From CBDCUE01 sp965222515 (GTDB lineage: Bacteria > Pseudomonadota > Alphaproteobacteria > Rickettsiales > JABIRX01), in the NCBI GenBank assembly GCA_965222515.1, contig CBDCUE010000017.1:1-64000 (forward strand): a DNA stretch of 64,000 nucleotides, given 5' to 3'. Shown in pieces: positions 18,018 through 26,158 of this stretch. The notes under the pieces are model-generated. The model saw nothing but the letters and a program-made list of their open reading frames with translations, was not told where the DNA came from and ran no database searches. Every line of letters begins with the position of its first letter. Positions within the stretch are counted from its first letter, which is position 1. The position numbers and the translations under genes were made by a program.

Positions 18018-18251
18018 TTAGCTAGCTTTTTGAACATGCTCTAAAACATCTTTGATAGTCAATATTTTTTCTGCTACTTCATCAGGAATCTCGCAATCAA
18101 ATTCTTCTTCAAATGCCATAACCAATTCTACTTGATCAAGACTGTCAGCTCCCAAATCATCAACTATACTTGATGTTTCAGTTATTTTACCTTCTTCAAC
18201 ACCTAATTTTTCAGAAACAACTTTTTTTACTCTGTTTAAAGTATCACTCAT
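18018..18251 (-). CDS. acpP: Acyl carrier protein
   Basis: Carries growing acyl chains on a 4'-phosphopantetheine arm. 77 acidic residues; the attachment Ser37 lies in the GADSLDQVELVM helix motif. Upstream of fabF on the same strand, as usual; no fabG or fabD is adjacent. A hairpin in the 102-base gap may let acpP be expressed more than fabF. Confidence 0.98.
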   Translation of the reverse strand: MSDTLNRVKKVVSEKLGVEEGKITETSSIVDDLGADSLDQVELVMAFEEEFDCEIPDEVAEKILTIKDVLEHVQKAS

Positions 18252-18375
18252 AATTTTGCCTATAAATTTAATTAATATATAATATTCCTACCAATAAATA
18301 GTAAGATAATTGTTATTTAAGATAATAATGTTTATTTAAAATAACAAGTATTATTTGTTAAAAATAAAATATTTA

Positions 18376-18972
18376 TTACCAAGATGTATATGGGATCTTT
18401 TTATACAATCCTTCTACCACATCAGATTGAAGAATTAACTCGTTTAAAGCATCCCAGCTTCCATCTAAAAATTGGCTTTTTACTCCTTTATTTAATGAGC
18501 AATGAAAAATTTCATTGTTAACTTCAACAGTTTGTTTTTCAATATTTATTGCTACTTTCATGCCACCATCATTAGATAGAGCTTGAATTTTTTCTGTATC
18601 TTCTGTAGTTACTGCAAGGCAAGGCATTCCTATTGCCACAGAATTACTAAGAAAAATATCTCCAAAGGAAGATCCGATGATAGCTTTTATTCCATAACGA
18701 TGTAATGACTGAGGAGCTGCCTCTCTTGACGATCCGCAACCAAAATTGTCATTTACAACCAAAACACTAGATCCTTTAAATTTGGGATCATCGAATGAAT
18801 GAAGCTTGCCAGAAATCTTTGACTGAGTTCTGTCATCTATGAAGGCACTATCACCTAATTCAGTAAAAGTTAATGCTTTTAAAAATCTTGCTGGGATAAT
18901 TCTATCAGTATCTACATTATCACCTTTTAAAGTGATTGCTTTACCAACTATTTTTGTGATTTTGTTAACCAT
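18376..18972 (-). CDS. leuD: 3-isopropylmalate dehydratase small subunit
   Basis: Small (swivel-domain) subunit of isopropylmalate isomerase in leucine synthesis. 198 residues; motifs NVDTDRIIPARFLK near the N-terminus and NFGCGSSREAAP in the substrate-binding loop. Seven bases after leuC. Retention of leuCD in an AT-rich reduced-looking genome suggests leucine is still made, although leuA and leuB are not in the window. Confidence 0.96.
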   Translation of the reverse strand: MVNKITKIVGKAITLKGDNVDTDRIIPARFLKALTFTELGDSAFIDDRTQSKISGKLHSFDDPKFKGSSVLVVNDNFGCGSSREAAPQSLHRYGIKAIIGSSFGDIFLSNSVAIGMPCLAVTTEDTEKIQALSNDGGMKVAINIEKQTVEVNNEIFHCSLNKGVKSQFLDGSWDALNELILQSDVVEGLYKKIPYTSW

Positions 18973-18979
18973 AGTTTTT

Positions 18980-20392
18980 TTATAATTTAAAAATTTTTCT
19001 AGGATCTGAAACTATTCCTGTCACAGCACAAGCTGCAACTGAAATAGGTGACATAACCAAAGTTCTACCAGTAGGAGACCCTTGTCTTCCTCTAAAATTT
19101 CTATTTGATGATGAAGCACATAGCTGTCTTCCTTGTAATTTATCAGGATTCATCGCTAAACACATTGAACAACCTGGTTCTCTGAATTCAAAACCTCTTT
19201 CTGTAAATATTTTATCCCAACCTTGCTCTCTCATCTGTTTTGCAACATATTGAGAACCAGGCACAATTAATGCCTTAATTCCATCTGCCACTTTATAATC
19301 ACCACTCTTTAGTAGATCTATAACTTGCTTGAAATCAGATAATCTTCCATTGGTGCAAGATCCTATAAAAGCAACATTAATAGCCGTTCCTTCTATCTTT
19401 TTTGCTTCTTCAAATTGCATATATTCAAGTGCATCCAAAAAGTCTTTTTTATCATGTTCACTGATAGTTGTTAATGCAGGTATGTTTTCCGTGATATTGA
19501 TGGCTTGTTCTAAATTAACTCCCCAAGTAGTCATTGGTTCAATTGTGCCTGCATTTATATTAACGACATCATTAAATTTTGCATCTTCATCGCTTGCAAC
19601 ACTTTTCCAATATTCTATTGCTTTATCCCAGTCTTTTTTTTTTGGTGCATATTCTTTGCCCTTTAAATATTCAAAAGTTATTTCATCAGGATTGATGTAA
19701 CCACATCTTGCACCCGCTTCAATTGCCATATTACAAACAGTCATTCTTTGTTCCATAGTCATTTTCTTGATTATGTTACCAGAAAATTCATAAGCATATC
19801 CAGAACCTATTTTTATGCCCAAAACTCTAATTATATGTAATACAACATCTTTTGCAGTAACTCCTTTTTGCAAAGTTCCTGTAACTTCAATTTTTCTAAC
19901 TTTTAATTTTTGAGTAACTAGTGATTGAGTAGCTAAAACATCTCTAACTTGAGTTGTTCCAATTCCCATTGCAATTGATCCAAATGCACCGTGAGTTGAG
20001 GTGTGAGAATCTCCACAAACAATTGTCATTCCAGGTTGAGTTAGTCCTCTTTCAGGCCCGATTACATGCACGATTCCATTTTCTTTATCTTCTAAAGAAA
20101 AAAATCTAATACCAAATTCTTCAGTGTTATGCTCTAAAGTAGATACCATTGCTTCATCAATTTCGTTCAAAAAGGGTCTAGCTTGTTTTGTTGTTGGAAT
20201 AACATGATCTGCTGTTGCAAATGTTCTGTCAGGATGTTTTATAGAAAGTTTTTTTTCTCTAATTGCAGAAAATGCAGGAGCGGTTGTAGCTTCATGAAGT
20301 AGATGAAGTCCAATAAAGAGTTGATATTGATCTCCTCCAATTTTTTTAACTGTATGAGAATCAAAAATTTTTTCGTATAAATTTTTTGACAT
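18980..20392 (-). CDS. leuC: 3-isopropylmalate dehydratase large subunit
   Basis: Aconitase-family subunit holding the [4Fe-4S] cluster; interconverts 2- and 3-isopropylmalate. 470 residues, full length. Cluster Cys are visible in IGSCTNGR and in the CSMC pair of PGCSMCLAMN; the active-site GDSHTSTHGAFG segment is intact. First gene of leuC-leuD, divergent from purM. The ATG at 20390-20392 gives MSKNLYEKIFDSH, the normal N-terminus. Confidence 0.97.
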   Translation of the reverse strand: MSKNLYEKIFDSHTVKKIGGDQYQLFIGLHLLHEATTAPAFSAIREKKLSIKHPDRTFATADHVIPTTKQARPFLNEIDEAMVSTLEHNTEEFGIRFFSLEDKENGIVHVIGPERGLTQPGMTIVCGDSHTSTHGAFGSIAMGIGTTQVRDVLATQSLVTQKLKVRKIEVTGTLQKGVTAKDVVLHIIRVLGIKIGSGYAYEFSGNIIKKMTMEQRMTVCNMAIEAGARCGYINPDEITFEYLKGKEYAPKKKDWDKAIEYWKSVASDEDAKFNDVVNINAGTIEPMTTWGVNLEQAINITENIPALTTISEHDKKDFLDALEYMQFEEAKKIEGTAINVAFIGSCTNGRLSDFKQVIDLLKSGDYKVADGIKALIVPGSQYVAKQMREQGWDKIFTERGFEFREPGCSMCLAMNPDKLQGRQLCASSSNRNFRGRQGSPTGRTLVMSPISVAACAVTGIVSDPRKIFKL

Positions 20393-20492
20393 TTTTTGAT
20401 TATATTAAAATATAAAATGTTTTGTTTTGCTATATTGCAACGAAAATTAAATTTTTTTCTTAAAAAAGTCAAGATATTATTTTTTTAAACAC

Positions 20493-20520
20493 CATACTAA
20501 ATCAATTTTGTTTTAGTATG
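20493..20520. repeat. Palindromic element CATACTAAA-N10-TTTAGTATG
   Basis: A perfect 9-bp inverted repeat with a 10-base centre in the leuC-purM divergent gap. 23 bases of it recur exactly at 39731-39753 in front of rpoZ, and a related palindrome sits at 10105. Regulatory site or mobile-element remnant. Confidence 0.5.
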
Positions 20521-20571
20521 GACAAAATTAAATTACTCTGTTATTTTGATTTTAACCTCAACATCAAAAAA

Positions 20572-21597
20572 ATGACGAAAAAAACTATTTCTTATAAATC
20601 TTCTGGAGTGGATATTGAAACTGGAAATAAGCTAGTTGATAATATAAAACAAGATATAAAAAATACTAATAGAGCAGGGGTGATTAATAATATAGGGGGT
20701 TTTGGTGCATTGTTTGATTTAGCAAAATGCAAATATAAAGATCCATTATTAGTTGCAGGAACTGATGGAGTTGGAACAAAGCTAAGAATTGCTATAGAGG
20801 CAGAAAAATTTGATTATATAGGTCAAGATTTGGTTGCAATGTGTGTTAATGATTTAGTGGTTCAAGGTGCAGAACCTTTGTTTTTTTTAGATTATTATGC
20901 TTGTGCAAAATTAGACAATAAAATTGCTCAACAAGTCATAAAATCAATTGCTAAAGCTTGTGCTTTAGTAAACTGTGCTTTGATTGGAGGGGAAACTGCT
21001 GAAATGCCTGATATGTATAAAAAGAAAGATTTTGATTTAGCAGGATTTTCAGTAGGTGCTGTTGAGAGAAGTGAAGTTTTGCCTAAAACAGAGGAAATAA
21101 AAGCAGGAGATGTAATTATTGGTATTCCATCTAGTGGAGTTCATTCCAATGGCTTCTCTTTAGTTAGAAAAATAATGTCAGAATATCAGCTTGATTATCA
21201 AGAAATGGCCAAATTTGATAATAGTAAAAGCTATGCAGATCATTTTTTAATTCCAACAGAATTATATGCTAAGCCTTGTTTGGAATTGCATAAAAACAAT
21301 TTAGTAAAAGCATTTTCTCATATTACAGGAGGAGGGTTTATAGAAAACATTCCAAGAATTCTACCTAAAAATCTTTCTTTTGATATAAATTATAATAAGC
21401 TAGAGCTAACTAGTCTTTTTAACTGGTTAAAAGAAAAGTCTAATTTGAACAATAAAGAGTTCTATAAGGTATTTAATGGTGGTTTTGGTATGGTGATAAT
21501 TGCAGATAATAACAATTCTTCAAATATTTTAAAGATCTTACAAGAAAAATATAATTATCAAAAAGCTAAAATCTTAGGTGAGGTAAAAAATGTCTAA
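20572..21597 (+). CDS. purM: Phosphoribosylformylglycinamidine cyclo-ligase (AIR synthetase)
   Basis: ATP-dependent ring closure of FGAM to AIR in purine synthesis. From the ATG at 20572 it has 341 aa, the family length, and the N-terminus YKSSGVDIETGN matches; an in-frame ATG at 20518 would add 18 unconserved residues. Motifs: GTDGVGTKLRIA, VNDLVVQGAEPLFFLDY, IGGETAEMP, GIPSSGVHSNGFSLVR, and HITGGGF. Its last eight bases overlap the downstream HEPN gene, so the toxin-antitoxin pair is read from the purM transcript. Confidence 0.97.
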   Translation: MTKKTISYKSSGVDIETGNKLVDNIKQDIKNTNRAGVINNIGGFGALFDLAKCKYKDPLLVAGTDGVGTKLRIAIEAEKFDYIGQDLVAMCVNDLVVQGAEPLFFLDYYACAKLDNKIAQQVIKSIAKACALVNCALIGGETAEMPDMYKKKDFDLAGFSVGAVERSEVLPKTEEIKAGDVIIGIPSSGVHSNGFSLVRKIMSEYQLDYQEMAKFDNSKSYADHFLIPTELYAKPCLELHKNNLVKAFSHITGGGFIENIPRILPKNLSFDINYNKLELTSLFNWLKEKSNLNNKEFYKVFNGGFGMVIIADNNNSSNILKILQEKYNYQKAKILGEVKNV

Positions 21598-22051
21598 AAA
21601 AATAATTATCAATATTATAGAATCTTTGGATTTATTATTTAAAAAAATAGAAAAACAATATATTATTATAAAAGAATGGAAGAATATTAAAGAAAATATT
21701 TTTAGTGATGACGAAAAAGTACAAATTATAGATTTATTTATTTATAGATTTACAAAGATTCAAGATATGATGGGAAATAAATTGTTTAGAATTTTTTTGG
21801 AAGAGATAGGGGAGTATGAAAAAAATATGTTTTTTATTGATATCCTTAATAAATTAGAAAAATTAGAATTAATAGAAGATGCTCATAAATGGAAGGATTA
21901 TAGAGATTTAAGAAATATATTAACTCACGAATACCCAGATGATTATCAAGAATTAATCAAAGGAATTAAAAATGCTTTAATCGTTTATGTTGAAATGAAA
22001 GAAATATATATAAAATTAACAAATTGCTTAAAAAAATATGAGATTAACTAA
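21590..22051 (+). CDS. hepT: HepT-like HEPN-domain toxin ribonuclease
   Basis: 153 residues, all helical by composition, with the HEPN RNase signature RX4HXY: Arg108, His113 and Tyr115 in RNILTHEY. In characterised HepT-MntA systems this protein cleaves RNA (tRNA ends have been reported) and is inactivated when the antitoxin adds AMP to the motif Tyr; that Tyr is present here. Overlaps purM by eight bases and the antitoxin gene by 14, so the three are coupled. Toxin is first, antitoxin second, as in related pairs. Confidence 0.85.
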   Translation: MSKKIIINIIESLDLLFKKIEKQYIIIKEWKNIKENIFSDDEKVQIIDLFIYRFTKIQDMMGNKLFRIFLEEIGEYEKNMFFIDILNKLEKLELIEDAHKWKDYRDLRNILTHEYPDDYQELIKGIKNALIVYVEMKEIYIKLTNCLKKYEIN

Positions 22052-22331
22052 ATTTGAACAAGAAGCTATAAAAAATAATGCTTTAGAAATTTTTGGCAAT
22101 AAAACAGAAGTTTTTTTATTTGGTAGTAGAGTAGATGATAATAAAAGAGGAGGTGATATAGATCTTTACATAAAAGCTCCTAATAAAGAAGATGATTTAT
22201 TTGATAAAAAGATGAATTATATATCTTCTTTGTATGATGATATTGGAGAACAAAAAATTGATGTGGTTATTGCTAGAGATGAATCAAGATCAATAGAGCA
22301 GGAAGCTATAAAAAATGGCATTAAATTATGA
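22038..22331 (+). CDS. mntA: MntA-like minimal nucleotidyltransferase antitoxin
   Basis: 97 residues of the DNA-polymerase-beta-like minimal nucleotidyltransferase family. The catalytic motif GSX9DXD is complete: Gly29-Ser30 and Asp40-X-Asp42 in GSRVDDNKRGGDIDL. In the known system it AMPylates HepT at the RX4HXY tyrosine to neutralise it. Overlaps hepT by 14 bases and the downstream esterase by four. Confidence 0.88.
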   Translation: MRLTKFEQEAIKNNALEIFGNKTEVFLFGSRVDDNKRGGDIDLYIKAPNKEDDLFDKKMNYISSLYDDIGEQKIDVVIARDESRSIEQEAIKNGIKL

Positions 22332-22960
22332 ATCTTAATTACAAAAAACTTTTTTTGGGAAATAAAACTAAAAAAACAATTATTTTTATTCACGGATTTG
22401 GAGCAAGTGGAGAAGATCTTTTGGGGTTAGCACCATATTTTCAAGAATTTGAAAAAGATTTATTAGCAATATCTCCTGATGCACCTAATAAAAATGATTT
22501 TATGGAAAATTCTTATTATTGGTTTCCCTTAGAAAATTGGAGTGAAGAATATCTTTCATCTCAATTAGATAAAGTTTTGCCAATTCTAGATAATTTTATC
22601 AAAGATATTATCAAAAAATATCAAATTGCCGAGCAAGATATTATTTTATGTGGTTTTTCTCAAGGAAGCTTGCTTGCTATAGAATATGCATTAATAAAAG
22701 CTCAAAAAGATTTTTTTGCTGTTATCGCTTTTTCTGGAGGAGTGCTTCCCAACATAAAGCAATCTATAAAAAACAAAACTCCTATTTGCCTAATTCACGG
22801 GAAAGATGATGATGTTTTACCTTGTGATTATTCACAAATAGCCGCTCAAATTTTTGAACAGCAAGAACATAATTTTGAAATAAAACTAATAGATAATTTA
22901 GCTCATTCTATCAATAAAGAAGGGGTTGATTTTGCTTTAGATTTTTTAAAAAAATTATAA
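22328..22960 (+). CDS. Phospholipase/carboxylesterase family hydrolase (YpfH-like)
   Basis: 210-residue alpha/beta hydrolase of the LysoPLA/carboxylesterase family. HGFGASGED forms the oxyanion side, Ser111 in GFSQGS the nucleophile, Asp161 in HGKDDDV the acid, His193 in LAHSI the base. Cytosolic; hydrolyses short acyl esters, exact substrate unknown. Start overlaps the antitoxin stop by four bases (ATGA), so it belongs to the purM-hepT-mntA transcript; the ABC gene follows 17 bases on. Confidence 0.88.
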   Translation: MNLNYKKLFLGNKTKKTIIFIHGFGASGEDLLGLAPYFQEFEKDLLAISPDAPNKNDFMENSYYWFPLENWSEEYLSSQLDKVLPILDNFIKDIIKKYQIAEQDIILCGFSQGSLLAIEYALIKAQKDFFAVIAFSGGVLPNIKQSIKNKTPICLIHGKDDDVLPCDYSQIAAQIFEQQEHNFEIKLIDNLAHSINKEGVDFALDFLKKL

Positions 22961-22977
22961 TCTTAACTTTAAAAAAT

Positions 22978-24438
22978 ATGCATCTATTAGAAATTAAGAA
23001 TTTGGATATTTTTAGCAAAGATCAGCAATTTGTTTCTAATGTTTCATTTGATTTAAAACAATCGGAGATTTTGGCTATAATAGGAGAGAGCGGTTCTGGT
23101 AAATCACTAATTGCAAAAGCTATTACTAGATTAAATAATGAAGAATATTTTAATTATCAAGGAGAGATAATTTTTGATAAAAAAGATAATATTTTGTTAT
23201 TTAATGAAAAAAAAATAAATAGGTTTAGAGGGCGAGATATAGGAATAATTTTTCAAGATCCTTTTGTTTCTTTAAACCCTCTACATAATATATATAAACA
23301 AGTAGCAGAGAGGCTGATTTGCAATAAATTGGCATCTAAAAAAACAGCTTATAAAAAAGCTACAGAAATTTTGGCAGAGGTGGGTATTGATGATGTTATA
23401 GATAAGAACACCTATCCACATCAATTATCAGGCGGACAAAAACAAAGGGTAATGATAGCATTAGCTGTCATTGCTAAACCTAAAATTTTAATTGCAGATG
23501 AAGCAACAACAGCATTAGATAATGATGCTCAAACTGAAATTATAAATTTACTAAAAAACTTAGTTAAAAAATATAAAATAGGATTAATTTTTATCACTCA
23601 CGATTTATTATTAGTTAAAAATATAGCTGATACATTATTAATATTAGAGAAAGGTAATATTGTTGAATATGACAAAGCAGAAGAAATATTTAAAAAACCT
23701 AAAAATCAATATAGTAAGAAATTACTAAATGCTCATAAATTTAATTTATCTAAAAATACTGATATTAGTAAATATCCTTTAATTGAAATTAAAAATTTAG
23801 ATATTAATTATGATATTGGTGGTTTTTTTATCAAGAAGAAAAAAAATATTATCAAAAACTTTTCTTTAAAAATTTATCAAGGAGAGACTCTAGCTTTAAC
23901 TGGAAATAGTGGTAGTGGAAAAACAACAATCAGTAAAGTTTTGTTGCAATTAAAACAAGATTATTTAGGAGAGATTTTTTTTCAAAATATTGATTTAAAA
24001 ACTTTATCTAAAGAAAAATTAAGGTTGCTTAGAAAAGATATGCAAATAGTTTTTCAAGATCCATATGCTACCCTTAACCCCAAGATGAATATTTTTGCTA
24101 TTTTATTAGAATCTTTAAAAGCACACAAAATAAAAAATGAAGAAAAATTAATAAAAAATGTTTTGCTTGAAGTGGGGTTAAATGAAAAAGATTTGTATAA
24201 ATACCCCCATCAATTTAGTGGTGGACAAAGGCAAAGAATAGCTATTGCAAGAAGTTTGATATTGTCTCCAAAATTTATTGTTTTAGATGAACCAACTGCA
24301 TCTCTTGATGTTATCTCACAAAAAAAGATTATTAAGTTATTAATTGATTTACAAAAAAAATATAAAATTTCTTATTTATTCATATCACACTCACAAGAGT
24401 TAGTAGATGTCATTTCTCATAGAGCAGTTAGCCTTTAA
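22978..24438 (+). CDS. Peptide ABC transporter ATPase with two fused nucleotide-binding domains (YejF-like)
   Basis: 486 residues with two complete ATPase domains. Domain 1 (about 1-245): Walker A GESGSGKS, signature LSGGQKQR, Walker B ILIADEAT. Domain 2 (about 255-486): Walker A GNSGSGKTT, signature FSGGQRQR, Walker B IVLDEPTAS. This is the layout of YejF, the ATPase of the YejABEF (microcin C/oligopeptide) importer, and of the glutathione transporter GsiA. No permease or binding protein is adjacent, so the partner genes must lie elsewhere or have been lost. Last gene of the purM run. Confidence 0.88.
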   Translation: MHLLEIKNLDIFSKDQQFVSNVSFDLKQSEILAIIGESGSGKSLIAKAITRLNNEEYFNYQGEIIFDKKDNILLFNEKKINRFRGRDIGIIFQDPFVSLNPLHNIYKQVAERLICNKLASKKTAYKKATEILAEVGIDDVIDKNTYPHQLSGGQKQRVMIALAVIAKPKILIADEATTALDNDAQTEIINLLKNLVKKYKIGLIFITHDLLLVKNIADTLLILEKGNIVEYDKAEEIFKKPKNQYSKKLLNAHKFNLSKNTDISKYPLIEIKNLDINYDIGGFFIKKKKNIIKNFSLKIYQGETLALTGNSGSGKTTISKVLLQLKQDYLGEIFFQNIDLKTLSKEKLRLLRKDMQIVFQDPYATLNPKMNIFAILLESLKAHKIKNEEKLIKNVLLEVGLNEKDLYKYPHQFSGGQRQRIAIARSLILSPKFIVLDEPTASLDVISQKKIIKLLIDLQKKYKISYLFISHSQELVDVISHRAVSL

Positions 24439-24466
24439 TACTATTGTGAGTTAAAAATCACTAATT

Positions 24467-24509
24467 CTTATACTATCTCCAGTTATTATTAAGTGGTAAA
24501 TAGTATAAG
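24467..24509. terminator. Inverted repeat between convergent genes
   Basis: CTTATACTAT (24467-24476) and ATAGTATAAG (24500-24509) are exact inverted copies with a 23-base loop, between the convergent ABC gene and lnt. No U-tract follows, so its role in termination is only suggested by position. Confidence 0.35.
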
Positions 24510-24517
24510 GAGGAACC

Positions 24518-26146
24518 TTAAAGTTTTATATCAACTATAATGACTTGTTCTTCATCATAAAAATCCAACTGTTTTTCTACTTTTCCATATTTATCAGTAA
24601 CTGCTGTTATTCCATAATTTGCTACTCTCACTAATGGTTTTTGTTTTTCTATTGCTCTAAATCTTATATGCTGAAAATGTTGCCAAGGACCTACTGAAAT
24701 GTTTTTTCCAGCTATTTTTTTAGTAAACCAAATATCATTAGTGATATTTAATAAAAAATCTCCTTGATTAGAAATAGAGTTTTCAAAAATACCATCATAA
24801 CAAATTAGTGGTAAAAATGTTCTTTTTATTTTTCTTATTTTTTTTACAATTATATTTTCTTTTGTAATTTCTGTTTCTGCTATTTTTGCTTTATCTTCTT
24901 GCTTGTTTTCTGTTTTTTTTGCTACTTCATTTGTCGTTGTTTCTTCTTTTTTAGTATTTTGTTTTGAAGATTCTATAATCTCTTTAGTGATATAAAAAGG
25001 TATTTCCTTTATATACTTACCTGCCGAAAAACCTCTTTGAGTTGCAAGAGAAGATATTAAGTTAGAATATGGGTTATATTCTCCAAAAGGAACTAAATGT
25101 TTTTTATGATAGATAGCCTGAACTTTACTTTTATTATCTAGTAAAAATAAACTATTGTAATATTTAAAATCTTCATATTTTTTTTTTGATACTCTAATAG
25201 TTCCTACCACTAGATAATTATAATTTTGTATCTTTGTTGATATATAATCTAAAATCACCTTATTGTTATTAATTACAGGTGCTGCTATTACTCCTTCTGG
25301 CAAAACAATAAAATCTACTTTTTCATGAGAGGATTGATTTGCTATCTTTATTATTCTTTCAATATTATTTGTTATTGTTTGCTCATCAAAATTATGGTGA
25401 GTGATGATGTTACTATGAACTAATTTTAATTTCATAATTACAGGTGGAGCTTTTTTTGCTAATTGATCATATTTTATATGATATTTTCCATAACTAAGTA
25501 AGATAGCAAATATTGCTATATTTGCTATAATTACTATAAATGAAACATTTAAATTTTCTTTAGATATTAAGAAAGGTGATGAATATAAAAAAATTAATAA
25601 TGCACTAAAGTGAAATGTTCCAATTACTCCAACTATCTGAAGAATGTTTAGTTGATTCCATAAGCTATATGCAAGCAATCCCCAAGGCAAACCTTGTAAA
25701 TCAACAAAAGGAATGATATTACTTCTGATATATTCGTAAAAGATAAAGAATACACAAAAAACTAGATAAAATTGATATTTATTTAATTTTTTAAAAATAC
25801 TATAAAAAATTAGAAAAAATAAAGATGCTAATATAGCACCAAAGATAGGAATTATTATTAATATTATAGGAAAAAAGTCTTTATAAGCTATATTTGTTAA
25901 GAAAGAAAATGATATCCAGTAAAAATTACTAAAATAAAACCCTAAATAGAAATAAAAACAATTGTTAAAAAATACATTAATCTGAAATTTTTCTCTAAAT
26001 ACTCTATATAAAAAATAAGGATAGATAAGAAATGCTAAAAAAAACAATTTAAACGGAGCGAATATTAATACAGTAAATAAACCACAAAGGAATATCAGCA
26101 AAGTTGCTCTGTTAAAATAAAAATATTTTTTTAATATAGACAACAT
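24518..26146 (-). CDS. lnt: Apolipoprotein N-acyltransferase
   Basis: Inner-membrane enzyme that N-acylates the lipoprotein Cys, the last step of lipoprotein maturation. 542 aa: about seven N-terminal hydrophobic segments to residue ~220, then a periplasmic nitrilase-like domain. The triad is visible: Glu284 in LPEGV, Lys348 in YHKKHLVPFGE, Cys449 in LICYDG. Odd: a Lys/Glu/Thr-rich low-complexity insert of about 50 residues (about 389-440) separates the second and third catalytic parts and explains the extra length. Starts 12 bases after lpdA ends, so likely cotranscribed with it. Confidence 0.95.
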   Translation of the reverse strand: MLSILKKYFYFNRATLLIFLCGLFTVLIFAPFKLFFLAFLIYPYFLYRVFREKFQINVFFNNCFYFYLGFYFSNFYWISFSFLTNIAYKDFFPIILIIIPIFGAILASLFFLIFYSIFKKLNKYQFYLVFCVFFIFYEYIRSNIIPFVDLQGLPWGLLAYSLWNQLNILQIVGVIGTFHFSALLIFLYSSPFLISKENLNVSFIVIIANIAIFAILLSYGKYHIKYDQLAKKAPPVIMKLKLVHSNIITHHNFDEQTITNNIERIIKIANQSSHEKVDFIVLPEGVIAAPVINNNKVILDYISTKIQNYNYLVVGTIRVSKKKYEDFKYYNSLFLLDNKSKVQAIYHKKHLVPFGEYNPYSNLISSLATQRGFSAGKYIKEIPFYITKEIIESSKQNTKKEETTTNEVAKKTENKQEDKAKIAETEITKENIIVKKIRKIKRTFLPLICYDGIFENSISNQGDFLLNITNDIWFTKKIAGKNISVGPWQHFQHIRFRAIEKQKPLVRVANYGITAVTDKYGKVEKQLDFYDEEQVIIVDIKL

Positions 26147-26158
26147 AACCTAATATTT

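Noticed and set aside
20518..20571. 18-residue extension of PurM
   Set aside because: It begins in the palindromic element and is not part of the PurM fold.
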